Origin: Brevundimonas sp. M20
GTDB taxonomy: Bacteria; Pseudomonadota; Alphaproteobacteria; Caulobacterales; Caulobacteraceae
DNA: 64,000 nucleotides
NCBI RefSeq assembly: GCF_006547065.1
Contig: NZ_CP041243.1
Location: 62,001-126,000, forward strand
Direction: 5' to 3'
The notes beneath the pieces were generated by a model. The model was not told where the DNA came from, did no database searches, and saw nothing but the letters and a program-made list of their open reading frames with translations. The first letter of the stretch is position 1; each line of letters begins with the position of its first letter. Positions 18,651 through 29,154 of this stretch are shown here, one piece after another. Both the position numbers and the translations under genes were made by a program.

Positions 18651-18750
18651 TTGGGCGATTCAGTCGTCAGGCTCCGTCAGGAGACGACCGCGAAAAGAGA
18701 GCACATCACACTGTTATTCGGAGCCGGGGGACGGCTCGGGGAGACATGAG

Positions 18751-19149
18751 ATGAAAAAGACCCTCACCATCATCGCCGGCGCCGCCCTCCTGGCGGCCGC
18801 CTTTGGAACCGCCCCGGCGACCGCCGCCGCCGAGCCGCGTATCGCCGCACAGCCGGTGACCACCATTGTGGTCCAGTCGCGCGACGGTCAGAATCGCCGC
18901 GTCCGCATCCACAACCAGACCGGCTGGACGATGACGCATTTCTACGCCTCGGACTCGCGCGTCGACGACTGGGAGGAAGACATGCTGGGCTCGGGCGTGC
19001 TGGCCAACGGCGCCAGCGTCATGATGAACATCGACGACGGCAACGGCGGCTGCCTCTACGACTTCAAGGCCCGCTTCACCAACGGTCAGGAGTTGACGCG
19101 GATGCGCATCAACGTCTGCCAGATCGCGGACTATTATTACACGCGCTGA
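18751..19149 (+). CDS. Small secreted protein of unknown function
   Basis: 132 residues. A Sec signal peptide (MKKTLTIIAGAALLAAAFG, cleavage probably after ATAAA, about 30) leaves a mature domain of about 100 residues. This holds an RRVRIHNQTGWTMTHFYASDSR stretch in beta style and two cysteines (in GGCLYDF and INVCQI) that could form a disulfide. It is probably periplasmic. I recognise no family function. It is divergent from dnaK, so the two may share a regulatory region. GGGGAGA precedes the start. Confidence 0.7.
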   Translation: MKKTLTIIAGAALLAAAFGTAPATAAAEPRIAAQPVTTIVVQSRDGQNRRVRIHNQTGWTMTHFYASDSRVDDWEEDMLGSGVLANGASVMMNIDDGNGGCLYDFKARFTNGQELTRMRINVCQIADYYYTR

Positions 19150-19207
19150 TTTTTTCGGATCAGACGCCCTGCCGCCTCGCCGTTCTTGCGGGGAGGCGGT
19201 CCGCGGT

Positions 19208-20689
19208 TCAGGCGGCGCGGCGGGCGAAGGTCTGTTCCGGCGCGGTCGCGAGGCGGAAGCGGTCAACCGATCCGGACAGGCTTTCGGCCTGCTGGAGCAG
19301 GGAGTGGCTGGCGGCCGTGGTCTGTTCGACCATCGCAGCATTTTGCTGCGTGACCTGATCCATCTGGTTGATCGCGGTGTTCACCTCGCGCAGACCGAGG
19401 GCCTGTTCCTGCGCCGAGGCGGCGATCTCGGAAACGAGGGTGTCGATCTCCGCGACGCGGCTGACGATCCGCTGCAGCGCCTGACCGGTCTGGCCCACCA
19501 GATCGACGCCCGAGGCCACCTGAACGCTGGAGGCCGAGATCAGGGTCTTGATCTCCCTGGCGGCGTCGGCGGACCGCTGGGCCAGGGCCCGCACCTCCGA
19601 CGCCACGACGGCGAAGCCGCGTCCGGCCTCGCCCGCGCGGGCGGCCTCGACCCCGGCGTTGAGGGCCAGCAGATTGGTCTGGAAGGCGATCTCGTCGATC
19701 ACCCCGATGATCTGGCCGATTTCCTGCGAGGACTTTTCGATGGCGTCCATGGCGTCGACGGCCTTCCGCACGACCTGCCCGGAGGTCTCCGCGTCGCCGC
19801 GGGCGCCCAGAACCACGTCCGAGGCCTGACGGGCGCCCGAGGCGGTCTTGTTCACCGTGGCGGTGATCTGGTCCAGGGCGGCGGCGGTTTCCTCCAGCGA
19901 GGCGGCCTGTTGCTCGGTGCGGCGCGACAGGTCATCGGCCGCCTGACTGATTTCGCTGGAGCCGGTGCGGATCGATCCGGCGTTGCGGGCCACGGCGACC
20001 ATGGCGCGGTTCAGCTGGCTTACTGCGGCGTTGAAATCGTCCTTCAGGGGGCGATAGGCCTCGGTGAACTCCTCATCGACCGTCGTCGCCAGGTCGCCCT
20101 GCGACAGGCCGGTCAGGGCATGCCCGACCACGGCGACCGCATGGGCCTGGACGGCTTCAGCCTCGGCGCGCGCGGTTTCGGCCCGATCCCGTTCCTCGGC
20201 CAGCACGTCCAGATAGGTGGAGATGGCCAGATCCATGTCCAGCATGACCCGCTGGGTCAGTTCGGCCACCGCTTCCGAGGTCACCCGATCGTGGTCGGCG
20301 GCCTTTTCGCTCCATTTGCGGGGACGCCGGGTGACCCGGTCGATCAGATGGGCCAGCAGCACGCTGTAGCCGCCGATGTACCAGCTCGGCTCCAGACCGA
20401 TCCGGGCGTGGACCTGCCCGATGGTTCGCACGGACTGGCCGTAGTCGGCGTCGATCCGGCCGTCGATGATCGCTGACCAATGCTTCTGCTGCGCCGCGCT
20501 GGCCGCCGAGATGTGGCCTTCGTCCCGGAAGAAGCGTCGCATCTCCGGGGTCGCGCGAACCTGTTCGTAGAAGGCGCCCAGCGCCCCCGGCACGGCGTCG
20601 CGCAAGATCGGGCCGATGGACCGGTAGGCGTCCGAAGGCGTCCCGAGGTTCATGAAGGCGAGGCGCCTGCGCAGGGGATCGTTGGACAT
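19208..20689 (-). CDS. Globin-coupled methyl-accepting chemotaxis protein
   Basis: 493 residues without membrane segments. Residues about 1-160 are a sensor globin: the proximal histidine is His94 in QVHARIGLEPSWYIGGY, the hallmark of HemAT-like sensors binding haem and O2. A linker helix and HAMP-like segment (about 195-245) lead to the MCP signalling domain, whose tip reads DEIAFQTNLLALNAGVEAARAGE. It should report oxygen or redox state to CheA/CheW as a soluble receptor. No che genes are in the window. Conserved methylation-type Glu/Gln positions flank the tip. Confidence 0.92.
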   Translation of the reverse strand: MSNDPLRRRLAFMNLGTPSDAYRSIGPILRDAVPGALGAFYEQVRATPEMRRFFRDEGHISAASAAQQKHWSAIIDGRIDADYGQSVRTIGQVHARIGLEPSWYIGGYSVLLAHLIDRVTRRPRKWSEKAADHDRVTSEAVAELTQRVMLDMDLAISTYLDVLAEERDRAETARAEAEAVQAHAVAVVGHALTGLSQGDLATTVDEEFTEAYRPLKDDFNAAVSQLNRAMVAVARNAGSIRTGSSEISQAADDLSRRTEQQAASLEETAAALDQITATVNKTASGARQASDVVLGARGDAETSGQVVRKAVDAMDAIEKSSQEIGQIIGVIDEIAFQTNLLALNAGVEAARAGEAGRGFAVVASEVRALAQRSADAAREIKTLISASSVQVASGVDLVGQTGQALQRIVSRVAEIDTLVSEIAASAQEQALGLREVNTAINQMDQVTQQNAAMVEQTTAASHSLLQQAESLSGSVDRFRLATAPEQTFARRAA

Positions 20690-20783
20690 GTCGGGTCTCG
20701 CAGAGGAAGGTTAGTTTGCTAACAATCCGGCGTTCCGTCAGCGTTAACGGCCATCCACGGGATTTCCCTTAGTTCTGGTGTGG

Positions 20784-20803
20784 ATATAAGGATATCCTTA
20801 TAT
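20784..20803. promoter_or_regulatory. Perfect 20-bp palindrome upstream of ahcY, probable repressor operator
   Basis: ATATAAGGATATCCTTATAT is exactly self-complementary and lies 63 bases before the ahcY ATG. An AT-rich perfect palindrome in this GC-rich setting is a strong operator signal. It resembles AT-rich sites of ArsR-type regulators of S-adenosylhomocysteine and methionine-cycle genes (SahR type) in proteobacteria. The regulator is not in the window. A GGGGC/GCCCC hairpin (20818-20841) follows in the leader. Confidence 0.7.
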
Positions 20804-20866
20804 GTTTCTTGCCCGATGGGGCGCGGCGGTCTATAGGCCCCGCAAACCTTCGATCAGGACCGACCC

Positions 20867-22258
<1,392 letters not shown>

Positions 22259-22322
22259 GGGCGCCTTGCGCCCTTGAGGCGCTATCGCTCGGCTCGCGGA
22301 GCCTCGCTGCCTGAGCGCGAGG
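22259..22322 (+). repeat. Compound 3' hairpin: GGGCGC hairpin plus dispersed element, copy 4
   Basis: Immediately after the ahcY stop, GGGCGC-CTT-GCGCCC (22259-22273) is followed by the dispersed element from 22279: stem GGCTC/GAGCC around loop GCG, outer GCGCT/AGCGC. Same sense as ahcY. The stem equals that of the copy at 14372 and differs from those at 3596 and 2936. Confidence 0.75.
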
Positions 22323-22387
22323 CTTCCGGGCTGAAGTGGAAGATCAGAGAGGGGGCCGGGAGCGTCATGCTTCTGGCCTTTTCGTTG

Positions 22388-23509
22388 TCAGGCGGCGAGG
22401 AAGCGCTGGCCCAGTTCCTGATCGCGGTCGGCCAGACCCGTCTCGAAGTCCATGAAGACGTCGATCAGCTCGTCCACCCCCACCGGGGCGGCGCCGGGGG
22501 AGAAGCGGAAGCGCCAGAAGCTGACCACATGCTGTATCGCGCCCAGCTGTTCACCCAGCCGGGTGAACAGGCGCGGGGCCTGCAGCAGGAAGTCCCGGAA
22601 GGCGCCGGGACGGGCTTGCTCGGTCAGGGCCTTGTAGGCGTTCTCGTAGATCAGCAGGGTTCTCGACGCGTCGTCGCAGACGGCGATGATCCGGTCGCGC
22701 AGGACCTGACGGCCCCGGTCCAGATATTCGCGGGCGTTGCGGTCGACCTTGCCCAGCGGCTTCACCGTCGAGACGGCGTCGGCCACTCCGGCCACGTCGC
22801 TCATGAGGCTGGTCAGCACCCATTTGTAATAGAGGAAGCCCTTCCAGCAGAAGATGCCCTCCTGATATTCCTCGGGCTTCAGGTGCAGGGTCTGGCGCAG
22901 GGCCTCCATCCGGTCGCCCGGATCATTGGACAGGATCTTGCCGGCCAGACGACGGGTCGAGCCGACCGCCTCGATCCCGGCGCCGAGGCTCAGGGTCACC
23001 AGCGGGCGGATTTCCGCCTCCACGAACTGCACCATCCGCATCAGGTCGCCGTCGCTGATCGAGAAATAGCAGGCCGCCGGCTCGATCCCGGCCCGCTTCA
23101 ACTGTTCGCGCAGCAGGAAGGGGTCCAGCGAGGGCAGGGCGTCCATCAGGCGCAGGGTGGCCAGATCGGGATGGTCGGGTTCCAGCCCGAAGGTCTCCTG
23201 CATCATCCGCTCGAAGCCGCGCTGATCCACGAAGACGAAGCGACCGCCGGTCTTCAGGTCGTCAGAGTCGATCGGGATCACTACCTTGGTCGCCACCTGA
23301 CGGCGCAGGTGGAAGGCGTCCAGTTCGTCGCGGCGGAGGCGGTGTTTGATGATCAGGGCGCTGTTCAGCGCCGGGGTCCGGAACACGGGGTTCGCGCGCC
23401 AGTCCGCCTCATGACCATGCTCATGAGTGACCTTCAGCAGATTCAGCACCCGCGCGGTCGAGGCCGAGCGGCGCAGGTGTGCCAGATTTCGGATCGCGCG
23501 GTCGGTCAT
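22388..23509 (-). CDS. Conserved-looking protein of unknown function
   Basis: 373 residues from the ATG at 23509, chosen because AAGGGG precedes it; a longer frame adds 29 arginine-rich residues without support. No signal peptide or membrane segment. The sequence is rich in Leu/Arg/Asp helices; distinctive stretches are ALNSALIIKHRLRRDE, VVIPIDSDDLKTGGRFVFV and EGIFCWKGFLYYKW. I see no catalytic or nucleotide-binding motif and do not recognise the family. It points toward ahcY (convergent) and lies 140 bases from the TonB receptor gene on the same strand. Confidence 0.6.
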   Translation of the reverse strand: MTDRAIRNLAHLRRSASTARVLNLLKVTHEHGHEADWRANPVFRTPALNSALIIKHRLRRDELDAFHLRRQVATKVVIPIDSDDLKTGGRFVFVDQRGFERMMQETFGLEPDHPDLATLRLMDALPSLDPFLLREQLKRAGIEPAACYFSISDGDLMRMVQFVEAEIRPLVTLSLGAGIEAVGSTRRLAGKILSNDPGDRMEALRQTLHLKPEEYQEGIFCWKGFLYYKWVLTSLMSDVAGVADAVSTVKPLGKVDRNAREYLDRGRQVLRDRIIAVCDDASRTLLIYENAYKALTEQARPGAFRDFLLQAPRLFTRLGEQLGAIQHVVSFWRFRFSPGAAPVGVDELIDVFMDFETGLADRDQELGQRFLAA

Positions 23510-23648
23510 GAATCCCCTTGGGTAAGGGGAAACCCTGACACGCAAAGATGACCAACGGCTTAGCCTGTAACCGATTACCGGGCCGGTCCGTCTCAACGCG
23601 AACGGGCCGCCCCGCCAAGGGCTGGACCGCCCTGTCGTCAGCTCCGGA

Positions 23649-26057
23649 TCAGAACCGGGCGTTGAGGCTGAGCCAGACGCTGCGCCCCTTGTCCTTGTTG
23701 TTGTAGTGATCGAAGAACAGGGCCTCGTTTGTGTCCTGATAGTCGCCGTCCGAGTTCAGGTCGCGGAACTCGGTGTCGTAGGTGGTGAAATCCTCGTCGA
23801 GCAGGTTGTTCACCCGACCGTTCAGCGTCAGCCACGAGGTCAGCTCGTATGAGCCGCCCAGGTTCAGAACCGCATAGCTCTTGTAGAACAGCTCCTCGCC
23901 GGTGATCGTGTGGAGGCCGCGATAGCGGTCCGAGCGTGTCTCGCCGGTCAGCAGAAGGTTGAACCGGTCGGTGACCCGCCAGTCCAGCGAAGCGTTGGCC
24001 ATGTGCCGGGCGCTGTTGCCGAGCGGACGGCCGATCTCGGCGCCGCTCTTCTGTTCACTGTCGGTCCAGGTGTAGTTCCCGCGCAGGCTCAGCCCGCTCA
24101 GGATGCGCCAGCGACCGGCGACCTCGATGCCCTGGATCTCGACCTCGTCGATGTTGGTGGCGCGGCTGCTCGAGCCGTAGCCGAGGTCCGCGTACTCGCC
24201 ACTGCTGGCGCAGGCCAGTGTCAGGCCCGGCCCGCAGGGCTGGTTGGCGATCTTGTCCTCGAAGGTGTTGTTGAAGGCCGTGATGTTGAAGTTGTGGCCC
24301 GCCGGGGATTCCCAGTAGACGGCGATTTCGGTGCTGACGCTGGTTTCGGGCTTCAGGTCCGGATTGCCGAACATGGGGGAGGTGCCCTGACCGCCGAAGC
24401 CGGTGATGCCGTCGTACAGCTGGGTCGTCTTGGGCGTCTTGAAGCCGGTCGAGACCCCGCCCTTGATGGTCCACCGGTCGTTCAGGCTGAACACCCCGTA
24501 CAGGCGCGGGCTGAGGTGGTCGCCGAACACCTCGTGGTCGTCGTAGCGGACGCCGAAGGTCAGGGCGAAGGGCTCGACGATCCGCCAGGTGTCCTCGGCG
24601 AACAGGGACCACATATTGTGCTCCTGCTTCAGCCCCGGCGTGCCGCTTTCCAGCCCGAAGACGCCGTCCGTCAATTCGCCGCGAATGACCTGCAGGCCGG
24701 TGACGACGGTGTGGTCGCCCGCCGCGTGGAAAGGTACGGTCAGCTGCGCGTCCAGGGTGTACTGGGCGCTTTCGAGGGTCCGCTTCGGACGCGGCAGGAA
24801 GGTCGCCTCGGCCGCCGCGCGGCGGTCCGTCAGGCTCATCCCGGCATAGGCGCCCGTGCCGTCGATCATGGTCAGCAGCAGCTCACGCTCGGCGACCGTG
24901 AAGGGCAGGGTGCGGCCGTCGTTGTTGGTCGCCACGTGCGACAGGGTCACCTGGCTTTTTCCGAAGCCCCATTCGCCCTGATGGCTCACCGACCAGAAGT
25001 CGCGGGTGAATTCCTGGGCCGGGGCGTAGCCGACGCGCGGATTGGCCCGACGCGTCCAGGTCCCGCCCGAGGTGGTGCAGGTCGCGGCGCTGGAGCCCGT
25101 CCCGTTCAGGCAGAAATTCCCCGCGCTCCAGATGCTGTCGATGTTGTCGACCGTGCCGACCGGATACTCCAGCCCGCCCGCGTCATTGGTCTGGATGGCG
25201 TTGTCATACTCCTGCCGCGAGGTGTCGTAGTCGACGGTCACGGTCTGGTTGGCCGTGGGCGTCCAGGTCAGGGTCAGGCCGCCGGCGAGGTTTTCGTTGT
25301 CCACGGTCTTGCCGCCGCCGCCGAAGCCCAGCGAGCGGACATGCTCGAACCCGGACGGGTCGGTGACCGTGTCATAGACCGGGTTGGAGGCGTTGCGCTG
25401 ATACCAGCTGCCGCGCGCGCTGAGGTTCAGCACGCCGGGCATCAGCGGTCCGCTGGCGTAGAAGTCGACAGTGGTGTCGTCGCCGTACTCGTCATTGGTC
25501 TCGAAGGTCCGGGCGGTGGTCAGCGAGCCAGCCCAGCGATCCAGATTGCGCTTGGTGATGATGTTGATGACGCCGCCCATGGCGTCGGCGCCGTACAGGG
25601 TCGAGGCAGGACCGCGTATGACCTCGATACGCTCGATCGAGTCCAGCGGCGGGATGTGGTTGAACTGGTTGCCGCCGAAGCTGTTCGGATAGATGTCGCC
25701 GTGGTTGTTCTGGCGACGGCCGTTGATCAGGATCAGGGTGTAGTCCGATCCCATGCCGCGCATGGAGATGGAGCCCTGACCGGTCTTGTCGCGGGTCTCG
25801 CCGATGTCGACGCCTTCCAGATCGCGCACCGCGTCCAGCAGGGTCATGTAGGGCCGGGTCTGCAGCTCCTCGACGGTGATGACGCTGATGCTGGCCGGGG
25901 CGTCGGTGATCTTCTGCTCGAAGCCGGCGGCGGTGACGACCACCTCGTCCAGCTGGGTCGGCTGATCCTGTTGCTGCGCCAGCGCGGGCCCTGCGGCCGC
26001 CATGAGCGCCGTGGCCGAAACCAGCGCGCGGATGGTCTGTTTGCGAGTAATGATCAT
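23649..26057 (-). CDS. TonB-dependent outer-membrane receptor, catecholate-siderophore/FepA-CirA-like
   Basis: About 802 residues. A signal peptide ends at ALAQQQ; a TonB box (DEVVVTAAG) and plug follow, with RDLEGVDIG, GMGSDYTLILINGRR and IEVIRGPASTLYGADAMGGVINI, typical of FepA/CirA receptors. The 22-stranded barrel fills the rest and ends in a terminal aromatic (NARF). It imports an iron chelate with TonB-ExbB-ExbD energy. The start at 26057 has GGGGG upstream; a start 15 bases earlier is possible. A Fur-like box precedes it, supporting an iron role. Exact ligand unknown. Confidence 0.9.
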   Translation of the reverse strand: MIITRKQTIRALVSATALMAAAGPALAQQQDQPTQLDEVVVTAAGFEQKITDAPASISVITVEELQTRPYMTLLDAVRDLEGVDIGETRDKTGQGSISMRGMGSDYTLILINGRRQNNHGDIYPNSFGGNQFNHIPPLDSIERIEVIRGPASTLYGADAMGGVINIITKRNLDRWAGSLTTARTFETNDEYGDDTTVDFYASGPLMPGVLNLSARGSWYQRNASNPVYDTVTDPSGFEHVRSLGFGGGGKTVDNENLAGGLTLTWTPTANQTVTVDYDTSRQEYDNAIQTNDAGGLEYPVGTVDNIDSIWSAGNFCLNGTGSSAATCTTSGGTWTRRANPRVGYAPAQEFTRDFWSVSHQGEWGFGKSQVTLSHVATNNDGRTLPFTVAERELLLTMIDGTGAYAGMSLTDRRAAAEATFLPRPKRTLESAQYTLDAQLTVPFHAAGDHTVVTGLQVIRGELTDGVFGLESGTPGLKQEHNMWSLFAEDTWRIVEPFALTFGVRYDDHEVFGDHLSPRLYGVFSLNDRWTIKGGVSTGFKTPKTTQLYDGITGFGGQGTSPMFGNPDLKPETSVSTEIAVYWESPAGHNFNITAFNNTFEDKIANQPCGPGLTLACASSGEYADLGYGSSSRATNIDEVEIQGIEVAGRWRILSGLSLRGNYTWTDSEQKSGAEIGRPLGNSARHMANASLDWRVTDRFNLLLTGETRSDRYRGLHTITGEELFYKSYAVLNLGGSYELTSWLTLNGRVNNLLDEDFTTYDTEFRDLNSDGDYQDTNEALFFDHYNNKDKGRSVWLSLNARF

Positions 26058-26072
26058 GACGCCCCCGAACAA

Positions 26073-26087
26073 TGCGAGCGCTTCTCA
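26073..26087 (-). promoter_or_regulatory. Possible Fur box before the TonB receptor
   Basis: Minus strand TGAGAAGCGCTCGCA matches 10 of the 14 specified positions of an alphaproteobacterial-style TGAGAATNATTCTCA site, 16 bases before the receptor start. Modest match, supported by the gene type it precedes. Confidence 0.4.
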
Positions 26088-26195
26088 ATATCGTTCACAG
26101 CTACGCCGCAACCGGGTGTGCGCTTTGACCGCAGGTGTCGCGGGGGGCGATCCGCCGCTCTGGCGCACGAGCAGACAGGGGCCTAGAACGCGTTC

Positions 26196-26399
26196 ATGGA
26201 ACTCTTCGACATCCTCGTTTTCGCGTCCGTGCTGGCCGTGGCGGTGACCCTGGCCCTCGGCCTGCGCCAACTTTACAAGGACGGACCCGAGGCCCGGTCG
26301 CGCTCGAACAAGCTGATGCGGCTTCGCGTCGCACTGCAGGCGCTGGCGGTGATTCTGCTGGTCACGGGCCTGTGGTGGAAGTCCACGCACGGGGCCTGA
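26196..26399 (+). CDS. Twin transmembrane (HIG1-type) small protein
   Basis: 67 residues with two membrane helices (about 5-24 and 43-62) joined by a short charged loop (RQLYKDGPEARSRSNKLMRLR). This is the pattern of the bacterial HIG1/hypoxia-induced N-terminal family, which in alphaproteobacteria often lies directly before the cobalamin adenosyltransferase gene, as here (six bases apart). Mitochondrial relatives associate with respiratory complexes; a similar role is inferred. Inner membrane. Confidence 0.8.
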   Translation: MELFDILVFASVLAVAVTLALGLRQLYKDGPEARSRSNKLMRLRVALQALAVILLVTGLWWKSTHGA

Positions 26400-26404
26400 G
26401 CCCG

Positions 26405-26977
26405 GTGGTGGTCCTGAACCGCATCTATACCAGGACCGGCGACGGCGGTCAGACGCGTCTCGCCTCGGGCGCGCCTGTGTCCAAGACCGACCCCCGGGTC
26501 GAGGCGATGGGCGCGGTGGACGAACTGAACGCCGTCATCGGCGTGGCCCGGCTGCATTCGGGTCAGAACGACCGCATCGACGCCATGCTGGGCCGCATCC
26601 AGAACGAGCTGTTCGATCTGGGCGCCGATCTGGCGACCCCGCTGGAGCCCGCGCCCGCATGGGAGGCCCTGCGCATCCTCGACAGCCAGGTCGAACGACT
26701 GGAGCAGGAAATCGACTGGATGAACGAGAGCCTGAAAGCCCTCGACAGCTTCATCCTGCCCGGCGGCTCGCCGTTGTCGGCGCATCTGCATCTGGCCCGA
26801 ACCGTGGCGCGGCGGGCCGAGCGCGATGCGGTCCGTCTGGTCGAGAGCGGAGAGACGGTGAACGGCGCGGCGGTGCGTTATCTGAACCGCCTGTCGGACC
26901 ATCTGTTCTGTGCGGCCCGCCGCGCCAACGCCAACGGCGCGGGCGACATCAAATGGAAGCCCGGCGCGACGCGGTAG
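26405..26977 (+). CDS. Cob(I)yrinic acid a,c-diamide/cob(I)alamin adenosyltransferase, PduO type
   Basis: 190 residues. It opens MVVLNRIYTRTGDGGQTRL, the ATP-binding signature of PduO-type enzymes, and later shows FILPGGSPLSAHLHLARTVARRAERDAV and the DHLFCAARRAN helix. It transfers adenosyl from ATP to reduced cobalamin, giving coenzyme B12. GTG at 26405 is chosen as start from the family N terminus; GTG at 26408 is equally possible. It is likely co-transcribed with the HIG1-type gene. Confidence 0.9.
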   Translation: MVVLNRIYTRTGDGGQTRLASGAPVSKTDPRVEAMGAVDELNAVIGVARLHSGQNDRIDAMLGRIQNELFDLGADLATPLEPAPAWEALRILDSQVERLEQEIDWMNESLKALDSFILPGGSPLSAHLHLARTVARRAERDAVRLVESGETVNGAAVRYLNRLSDHLFCAARRANANGAGDIKWKPGATR

Positions 26978-26980
26978 GGA

Positions 26981-27328
26981 TCAGCGGGTCGCTTCAGCCA
27001 GCGCCTTTCGCTGACGTTCGGCGTCGGCGTCGCGGGCGGTCTGTTCGGCCTGCAGCCGGTCTTCGATCTCGATCAGCTCGCGATTCTTGCGGTCAGAGGC
27101 CTGGGCCCGCGTCTCGCCGGGCTTCCGTCCGGTGATGCCCTCGATCTCGGCGATCGACAGGGGGCGGGCGCAGACTTCCTGATCCGGATCCCACCAGCCG
27201 CCGTCGGCGACGCAGCGATCCCCCGGTTCTTTCACCAACACCTGCCAGGCCAGGGTGGCGCCCACCAGAACGGCGAAGGTGCACAGAAACAGCACGCTGA
27301 GCCGTTTCATCGTCAAAAGGCGGTGCAT
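26981..27328 (-). CDS. Small membrane-anchored protein of unknown function
   Basis: 115 residues. One N-terminal hydrophobic segment (about 10-30) anchors or exports it; the rest is periplasmic and includes two cysteines (DRCVADGG, QEVCARP) and a charged C-terminal helix (about 75-115) that may be coiled coil. GGAAG lies before the ATG at 27328; an ATG six codons in (MKRLSVLF) is an alternative. Convergent with the adenosyltransferase and divergent from etfB. No family recognised. Confidence 0.6.
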   Translation of the reverse strand: MHRLLTMKRLSVLFLCTFAVLVGATLAWQVLVKEPGDRCVADGGWWDPDQEVCARPLSIAEIEGITGRKPGETRAQASDRKNRELIEIEDRLQAEQTARDADAERQRKALAEATR

Positions 27329-27435
27329 CTGGAGCTTCCCGTGATCCGGCGTGTTGACGCCGCGTTACGTTGACAGGCCGGGTCAGGCGTACCTATTGCC
27401 TGACCCAACATTCCGGCGACTTTGTGGATAGCGCA

Positions 27436-28200
27436 ATGAAGGTTCTAGTCCCCGTCAAACGGGTGATCGACTACAACGTCAAGGCCCGCGTGAAAGCGGA
27501 CCAGAGCGGCGTCGATCTCGCCAACGTCAAAATGAGCATGAATCCCTTCGACGAAATCGCCGTCGAAGAGGCCGTGCGCCTCAAGGAAGGCAAGGAGCAC
27601 CATGCCGCCGGCACGGCGACCGAGATCGTGGTCGTCTCCATCGGCGTGACCCAGGCCCAGGAAACCATCCGCACCGCCCTGGCCATGGGCGCGGACCGCG
27701 GCTTGCTGATCCAGTCGGACGCCGACCTCGAGCCGCTGGCCGTCGCCAAGCTGCTGAAGGCGGTGGTCGATGAGGAAAAGCCCGACCTCGTCCTGATGGG
27801 CAAGCAGTCGATCGACGGCGACAACAATGCGGTCGGCCAGATGCTGGCCGCCCTGCTGGACTGGCCGCAGGCGACCTTCGCCTCGAAGATCGTCATCGGC
27901 GACGGCAAGGCGACCGTCACCCGCGAAGTGGACGGCGGGCTGCAGACCATCGCCTCGACCCTGCCCGCCGTGGTCACGGTGGACCTGCGCCTGAACACGC
28001 CGCGCTACGCCTCCCTGCCGAACATCATGAAGGCCAAGAAGAAGGAGATCGCCACCAAGGCGGTCGCCGACTACGGCGTCGACGTCGCGCCGCGCCTGAA
28101 GGTGCTGAAGGTCACCGAGCCGCCCAAGCGTTCGGCGGGTGTGAAGGTGGCTGACGCCGCCGAACTGGTTTCCAAGCTCAAGTCCGCGGGGGTTCTGTAA
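27436..28200 (+). CDS. etfB: Electron transfer flavoprotein subunit beta
   Basis: 254 residues, typical for EtfB. It begins [16 protein letters not shown] and contains [16 protein letters not shown], the AMGADRG segment and the adenine-nucleotide loop [15 protein letters not shown], then the domain tail [11 protein letters not shown]. With EtfA it carries electrons from acyl-CoA and other dehydrogenases to ETF-ubiquinone oxidoreductase. The longer upstream frame is not used because the conserved start is at 27436. The TAA shares its last A with the etfA ATG. Confidence 0.95.
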   Translation: MKVLVPVKRVIDYNVKARVKADQSGVDLANVKMSMNPFDEIAVEEAVRLKEGKEHHAAGTATEIVVVSIGVTQAQETIRTALAMGADRGLLIQSDADLEPLAVAKLLKAVVDEEKPDLVLMGKQSIDGDNNAVGQMLAALLDWPQATFASKIVIGDGKATVTREVDGGLQTIASTLPAVVTVDLRLNTPRYASLPNIMKAKKKEIATKAVADYGVDVAPRLKVLKVTEPPKRSAGVKVADAAELVSKLKSAGVL

Positions 28201-29129
28201 TGGCCGTTCTCGTCATCGCCGACCACGACGGCTCGGCCGTTCGCGACACCACCCACAAGACCGTGACCGCCGCCCTCGCCCTGTCGTCCGACGTGGACGT
28301 GCTGGTCGTGGGCGCCGGCGCGCAGGCCGCCGCTGACGCGGCCGCGAAGATCGCGGGCGTCCGCAAGGTTCTGCTGGCCGACAACGCCGCCCTGGGCCAT
28401 CAGCTGGCCGAGGCCGTCGCGGCCACGATCGTCGATCTGGCGGGCGGGTATGACGCCGTCCTGTCGCCGGCCACCACCGACGGCAAGAATTTCATGCCGC
28501 GGATCGCCGCGCGTCTGGACGTCGCCCCGATCTCGGACATCGTCGAGGTCGTCAGCGCCGACACCTTCGTGCGCCCCATCTACGCGGGCAACGCGCTGGA
28601 GACCGTGCAGTCCTCGGACGGCAAGAAGGTCATCACCGTGCGCGCCACCGCCTTCGCCCCCGCTGCCGAAGGCGGCTCGGCCAAGGTCGAGGCTGCCACC
28701 GGAGCCGGCGAGGGCAAGACCGCCTTCGTCAGCGAAGAGATGGTCAAGTCGGACCGTCCGGAACTGGGCGCGGCGAAGATCGTCGTCTCGGGCGGTCGCG
28801 CCCTCGGCTCGGCCGAGGAGTTCCACGCCGTCATGGACCCGCTGGCCGACAAGCTGGGCGCCGCCGTCGGCGCCTCGCGCGCGGCCGTGGACGCCGGCTA
28901 CGCCCCGAACGACTACCAGGTCGGCCAGACCGGCAAGGTCGTCGCCCCGGCGCTCTATATCGCCATCGGCATCTCGGGCGCCATCCAGCACCTGGCCGGC
29001 ATGAAGGACTCCAAGGTCATCGTCGCCATCAACAAGGACGCCGACGCCCCGATCTTCCAGGTCGCCGACTACGGTCTGGTCGCCGACTACAAGACCGCCG
29101 TGCCGGAGTTGATGAAGGCCCTCGGCTGA
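28200..29129 (+). CDS. etfA: Electron transfer flavoprotein subunit alpha
   Basis: 309 residues. The C-terminal FAD domain is intact: [48 protein letters not shown] and [20 protein letters not shown]. It forms the FAD-binding half of the heterodimer with EtfB and overlaps etfB by one base, so translation is probably coupled. A strong terminator follows 25 bases after the stop. Confidence 0.96.
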   Translation: MAVLVIADHDGSAVRDTTHKTVTAALALSSDVDVLVVGAGAQAAADAAAKIAGVRKVLLADNAALGHQLAEAVAATIVDLAGGYDAVLSPATTDGKNFMPRIAARLDVAPISDIVEVVSADTFVRPIYAGNALETVQSSDGKKVITVRATAFAPAAEGGSAKVEAATGAGEGKTAFVSEEMVKSDRPELGAAKIVVSGGRALGSAEEFHAVMDPLADKLGAAVGASRAAVDAGYAPNDYQVGQTGKVVAPALYIAIGISGAIQHLAGMKDSKVIVAINKDADAPIFQVADYGLVADYKTAVPELMKALG

Positions 29130-29154
29130 GGGCTGCTGCAGGTTGAATGAAGAG

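Noticed and set aside
20690..20866. Possible SAH riboswitch before ahcY
   Set aside because: I did not find the conserved SAH-riboswitch core; the leader shows only a short GGGGC/GCCCC hairpin, and the palindrome suggests a protein operator.
23910..26186. Plus-strand open frame opposite the TonB receptor
   Set aside because: Antisense shadow without signal peptide, barrel strands or family motifs.
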